Below, in pieces: positions 60,983-64,000 of a stretch of DNA of 64,000 nucleotides; positions within the stretch are counted from its first letter, which is position 1, and the number at the start of each line of letters is the position of its first letter. Origin of the DNA: Clostridia bacterium. GTDB taxonomy: Bacteria > Bacillota > Clostridia > Oscillospirales > CAG-272. The stretch spans positions 62,001 through 126,000 of the forward strand of contig CAAFYZ010000036.1 in assembly GCA_900767415.1 (NCBI GenBank). The letters run 5' to 3'. The notes below the pieces were generated by a model. It was not told the origin of the DNA and ran no database searches. It saw nothing but the letters and a program-made list of their open reading frames with translations. The position numbers were made by a program, and so were the translations under genes.

Positions 60983-62254
60983 ATGAATAACAAAGACCCG
61001 TATAAAGTGAGCAGGATTCTTTATATCGCCGAGGCGGCACTGGAATACTTTATCACGTTGATGGTGACCGAGGCATATCTTGCCAAGGTAACCACTGCCA
61101 TCGGCATGGAAGATACCCTGGTCGCCGTTCTGAGCGCGTTTGTCTCGCTCGGCAGGGCGTTTCAGTTGATTGCCATTTTTCTCGCGCATAAGACACCGGT
61201 AAAACCGTGGATCATCCCGCTTCAGATTCTGTGTCAGCTCTTTTTTGCCCTGATCTATCTGATTCCCGTGATCCGGATCTCGTATACGATGCGCGTTCTG
61301 CTTTTCGTCGTGTTCCTCCTCGGAGGGAACATTCTGTCGGGCATCGTACAGGCACCGAAGACAAACTGGCATATGTCTTTGATCGATGACAAACAGCGGG
61401 GGAACTTCACCGCCACGATGGAGATCGTGTCGCTTGTAGGCGGCATGATATTCACCTACGTGATGGGCGCCGTCATCGATGCAAAAGAGGCGGCGGGGGA
61501 CATCAACGGAGCATTCGTCGTCATCGGTATCACGATCTTCTGCCTGATGCTGCTACAGTCGGCGACGCTGATCTTTTGCAGAGAAAAAGAGACGCCGCGC
61601 CGGAAGGTCTCTGTCCGCGGAGAACTTGCCGGTATGCTGCGGGACAAATCCCTGTTTTGCGTGATCGCCGTCAGCTTTTTCTGGAACATCGCCTGCTATG
61701 CCACCGTCCCGTTTTACGGAACCTATAAAATCAAAGAACTCGGTTTTTCCATGACCTTTATCGCGGTGATTACCGCGGTGCAGAGCATCGTGCGTGCGGT
61801 CGCCTCGCATCCGATCGGCAGATACGCCGACCGCCACGGATTCGCCCGGATGCTGATGATCGTCTTTTCGATCGAGGCGGCGGCACTCCTCTCGGTCGCC
61901 TTCTCGGGTCCCGGGAACGGGCAGATCACGTTCTTGATTTATTCCGTTCTTCACGGGATCGCCATGGGCGGTATCAACAGCGGCGAGAAGACCAATTTGA
62001 TTTACGACTATGTAGACAGCGATCATCGCACGATGGCGCTGGCATTGAATAACGGTATTGCGGGAATTACAGGATTTTTGACAACTTTACTTGTCACAAT
62101 CCCGGTAAAAGCCATACAACAAAACGGGAACACCCTCTTCGGTATTCCCGTTTACGCACAGCAGATCACGTCCGTTTTTTCGTTCCTTGTCGTGATCGGA
62201 ATCCTTTTTTATCTCTTCTTCGTCGTCAGACGCCTGGACAAGAGCACTGCGTGA
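60983..62254 (+). CDS. Major facilitator superfamily transporter
   Basis: 423 residues with about 12 hydrophobic segments. It starts YKVSRILYIAEAALEYFITLMV; the inter-domain loop near 200-215 is charged, and PIGRYADRHGFARML carries the D-R-x-G-R-like loop 8-9 motif typical of MFS proteins. NWHMSLIDDKQRGNFTATMEIV and GINSGEKTNLIYDYVDSDHR are notable loops. Substrate unknown; many relatives sit in sugar loci. ATG 60983 follows GAAAGG; the open frame upstream from 60767 lacks a hydrophobic or conserved N-terminus. Confidence 0.88.
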   Translation: MNNKDPYKVSRILYIAEAALEYFITLMVTEAYLAKVTTAIGMEDTLVAVLSAFVSLGRAFQLIAIFLAHKTPVKPWIIPLQILCQLFFALIYLIPVIRISYTMRVLLFVVFLLGGNILSGIVQAPKTNWHMSLIDDKQRGNFTATMEIVSLVGGMIFTYVMGAVIDAKEAAGDINGAFVVIGITIFCLMLLQSATLIFCREKETPRRKVSVRGELAGMLRDKSLFCVIAVSFFWNIACYATVPFYGTYKIKELGFSMTFIAVITAVQSIVRAVASHPIGRYADRHGFARMLMIVFSIEAAALLSVAFSGPGNGQITFLIYSVLHGIAMGGINSGEKTNLIYDYVDSDHRTMALALNNGIAGITGFLTTLLVTIPVKAIQQNGNTLFGIPVYAQQITSVFSFLVVIGILFYLFFVVRRLDKSTA

Positions 62255-62304
62255 GAGATTTTTTCCGCATGGCGCACGTTCGGTTCGTTGAGAATATTTT
62301 TAAG

Positions 62305-62335
62305 GACGGAGGGTACATCACCCTCCGCCTTTTTC
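62305..62335 (+). terminator. Terminator of MFS gene
   Basis: CGGAGGGT-ACATC-ACCCTCCG stem-loop followed by CCTTTTTC. Confidence 0.88.
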
Positions 62336-62336
62336 G

Positions 62337-63788
62337 TTATTCGTTTTCGATCACGTGTTCGGGAGAACTTTCGAGTGCGGGGATCTCTTTCAGCGTCTCA
62401 TACACGCGCCGCGCGAAAAGAGCCGTCGGCACCGCAAGAAGGAAGAAGAGGATAAGCCGCACGGTGAAAAAGGGAAAGAGAAGAAATACCGCCGCGGAAA
62501 AGAAGAGCGCGCAGACGAGCATAAGAACCGTCCGCCCGAAAAACAGTACCCGCCCGACTCCCGCCCGTCGGACGGTGAAAAGGCGGAGAAAAAAGAGAAG
62601 ATACGCCGTGCCGAGTGTGACAAATCCCGATGCCACAGCACCGATGCGCGGGACGAACACCGCGTCGGCAAGGAGAGAGAGGAGCGCGACCGCGAGCGTT
62701 ACCGTCGTGACGGGGCGCACGTTTTCCTTCGTCAGAAGGATTCCCGCGAGCACGGAGGAAAGAAAGTGCGGGAGGACGCTGAGGGCGAGAGGGAGCACCG
62801 CGGGGAGAGACTCCCGATATTCCGCGGGAGCGAGGAGAGAAAAGATCTCTGGCATGACGAGCATCGACAGCGACGAGAAGAGAGTGAAGAGAAGGGAGAG
62901 GCGGGCGGAGACGTCCGCGATTTTTTCGCCCTCTCCCGCGGCGATCTTCCGCATGACCCACGGCTGGTACGCCGCCCCGATCCCGACGGACAGGAAGGAG
63001 AGGGACAGACCGAGTGCGGAAGAGATTCCGTACCCTGCCAACGCGGCACGGCCGAGCCGCCGACCGACGACGGCACGTCCCCCTTCCGAGAGCAGAACGG
63101 ATGCCGCATAGTGCGGAAAGAGGGAGAGGGTGAACGGGAGAAGAAAAGAGAGATGCTCCCGACGGAAAAGACAGCCGCCGCGCCGATAGCGCAGGACGGT
63201 GAGCGGGAGGGCGAAGAGGAGGGAGACGCCGAGCGTCGCATAGATCCGCGCCGTTTCGGGATGTGGGGCATAACGGATGAGAAGGAGCGCGGCGAGTGCC
63301 GAGAGGACTTCTCCGCCGAGGGTGAAGAGGGCATAGGGGAGAGGGCGGTAACGGTAGCGACATTCGGCGGCAAACAGAGAGAGGGACAGATTCGCGCCGA
63401 TCTGCATAAACAGAAGTAGTGTCAGATTCATGCCGAGCCCCGTAAAGCGGTCGATCGCCGCGTGAAAAAGAAGATACAGAAGGAGCGAGACGAAGAAAAA
63501 GAGGGCGGAGAGAGAAGACGCCGAGCAGAGAAACGCCGCGCCGTCCGTGCGGTATTTTTGCATACCGCGATATAAGACGCTCCCCGCGATCCCGAGCGTT
63601 GCGAGGACGGTGAAGATACCGAGCCATGTCAGATACAGAGAATACAGACCGTATTCTTCCGCCGTCAGCAGGCGCGAAAAGAGCGGCGTGAGCAGAACGC
63701 TGATTCCCCGTGCGAGAAGTCCCGTGGCGGTGAATCCGACCGACGCCCGTGCGGGCACGGTCAGCGTTTTTTGATTTTCGGTTCTCAT
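62337..63788 (-). CDS. Polysaccharide flippase / oligosaccharide repeat-unit transporter (MOP superfamily, Wzx-like)
   Basis: 483 residues with about 12-14 hydrophobic segments. N-terminal SVGFTATGLLARGISVLLTPLFSRLLTAEEYGLYSLYLTW is the classic polysaccharide synthesis/export (PST) flippase opening. It also has QPWVMRKIAAGEG, with paired central helices LGLSLSFLSVGIGAAY. Such proteins move lipid-linked glycans across the membrane. There is no glycosyltransferase or polymerase next to it in the window. ATG 63788 follows GGAGAAACGT; the longer upstream frame is AT-rich leader. Confidence 0.9.
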   Translation of the reverse strand: MRTENQKTLTVPARASVGFTATGLLARGISVLLTPLFSRLLTAEEYGLYSLYLTWLGIFTVLATLGIAGSVLYRGMQKYRTDGAAFLCSASSLSALFFFVSLLLYLLFHAAIDRFTGLGMNLTLLLFMQIGANLSLSLFAAECRYRYRPLPYALFTLGGEVLSALAALLLIRYAPHPETARIYATLGVSLLFALPLTVLRYRRGGCLFRREHLSFLLPFTLSLFPHYAASVLLSEGGRAVVGRRLGRAALAGYGISSALGLSLSFLSVGIGAAYQPWVMRKIAAGEGEKIADVSARLSLLFTLFSSLSMLVMPEIFSLLAPAEYRESLPAVLPLALSVLPHFLSSVLAGILLTKENVRPVTTVTLAVALLSLLADAVFVPRIGAVASGFVTLGTAYLLFFLRLFTVRRAGVGRVLFFGRTVLMLVCALFFSAAVFLLFPFFTVRLILFFLLAVPTALFARRVYETLKEIPALESSPEHVIENE

Positions 63789-63953
63789 ACGTTTCTCCGA
63801 GGATTTTTTCTTTAGTTTCTCCGGGGAGAGAAAAAAGGCGGGAGGAAAAGTACGGAAATGAATCGAAAAAGCGGAAAATATCCGCAACCTACCGCACGGG
63901 ACGGCAAAGTTTCCGAAAAAATGCAAGAAAATAAAAACGAAATTGCAAAGTAC

Positions 63954-63982
63954 TTGATTTTTCTCTGAAAATATGCTATACT
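63954..63982 (+). promoter_or_regulatory. Promoter reading out of the window
   Basis: TTGATT (63954-63959), 17-base spacer, TATACT (63977-63982) with TG one base before. It reads to the right, so its gene lies beyond base 64000. Confidence 0.75.
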
Positions 63983-64000
63983 TTTTTACATCTTGTAGCG

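Overview
The window reads as chromosomal DNA of a moderately GC-rich member of the Bacillota, most likely an uncultured Clostridia lineage of gut type. The evidence is Gram-positive gene clusters (rpmH-rnpA-yidD-yidC-jag-mnmE, rimP-nusA-ylxR-ylxQ-infB, ylmH, trmK-nif3), near-consensus sigma-A promoters (TTGACA-N17-TATAAT) in front of most operons, strong AGGAGG-type ribosome sites and hairpin-plus-T terminators. I saw no tRNA, rRNA, insertion sequence, prophage or CRISPR array. Almost all genes are housekeeping or carbohydrate genes. The assignment to a lineage below class is inference.

Layout. 1-0.9 kb: partial BilS-type flavodoxin gene under a promoter with two TetR-type operators. 1.5-4.3 kb: typA, then an FMN riboswitch controlling ribU. 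4.4-9.3 kb: rpmH-rnpA-yidD-yidC-jag-mnmE-RNHCP operon on the minus strand, without dnaA, mnmG or oriC beside it. 9.5-12.8 kb: hpt-mtaB-glyS. 13.0-20.7 kb: a sugar-acid or glycosaminoglycan-like catabolic locus with two tandem heparinase II/III-type proteins, an AraC regulator, two sugar-phosphate isomerase-like TIM barrels and a Gfo/Idh/MocA oxidoreductase. 20.9-33 kb: minus-strand exonuclease gene, then a long co-oriented block DUF6062 - YhaN-like ATPase - PfkB kinase - alpha/beta hydrolase - miaA - galK - recA - recX - ABC exporter. 33.3-38.5 kb: rimP-nusA-ylxR-ylxQ-infB. 38.8-39.1 kb: a five-copy minisatellite.

39.1-45.5 kb is the least explained region: one operon runs MutS-like ATPase - type II pantothenate kinase - CBS-domain protein - a 1000-residue tail-anchored coiled-coil protein with three internal repeats - a 63-residue protein. 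The CBS gene and the 1000-residue gene share an ATGA overlap. This is my best candidate for an undescribed system. 45.8-48.8 kb: RsmF-type rRNA methyltransferase, cytosolic parvulin and YlmH, a translation-quality operon. 48.9-53 kb: AraC regulator, long-chain acyl-CoA ligase and an M16 peptidase. 53-57.7 kb: L-rhamnose operon rhaBAD with a divergent AraC regulator. 57.8-64 kb: prfB (no programmed frameshift), a DUF1858-trmK-nif3-MFS operon, and a polysaccharide flippase-like protein; a promoter for a gene outside the window ends the sequence.

Most genes were identified by motifs read from the translated sequence, with starts chosen by ribosome sites and overlaps. No database search was possible, so family names rest on remembered signatures. 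Percent identities and structure predictions are not given because they were not computed.
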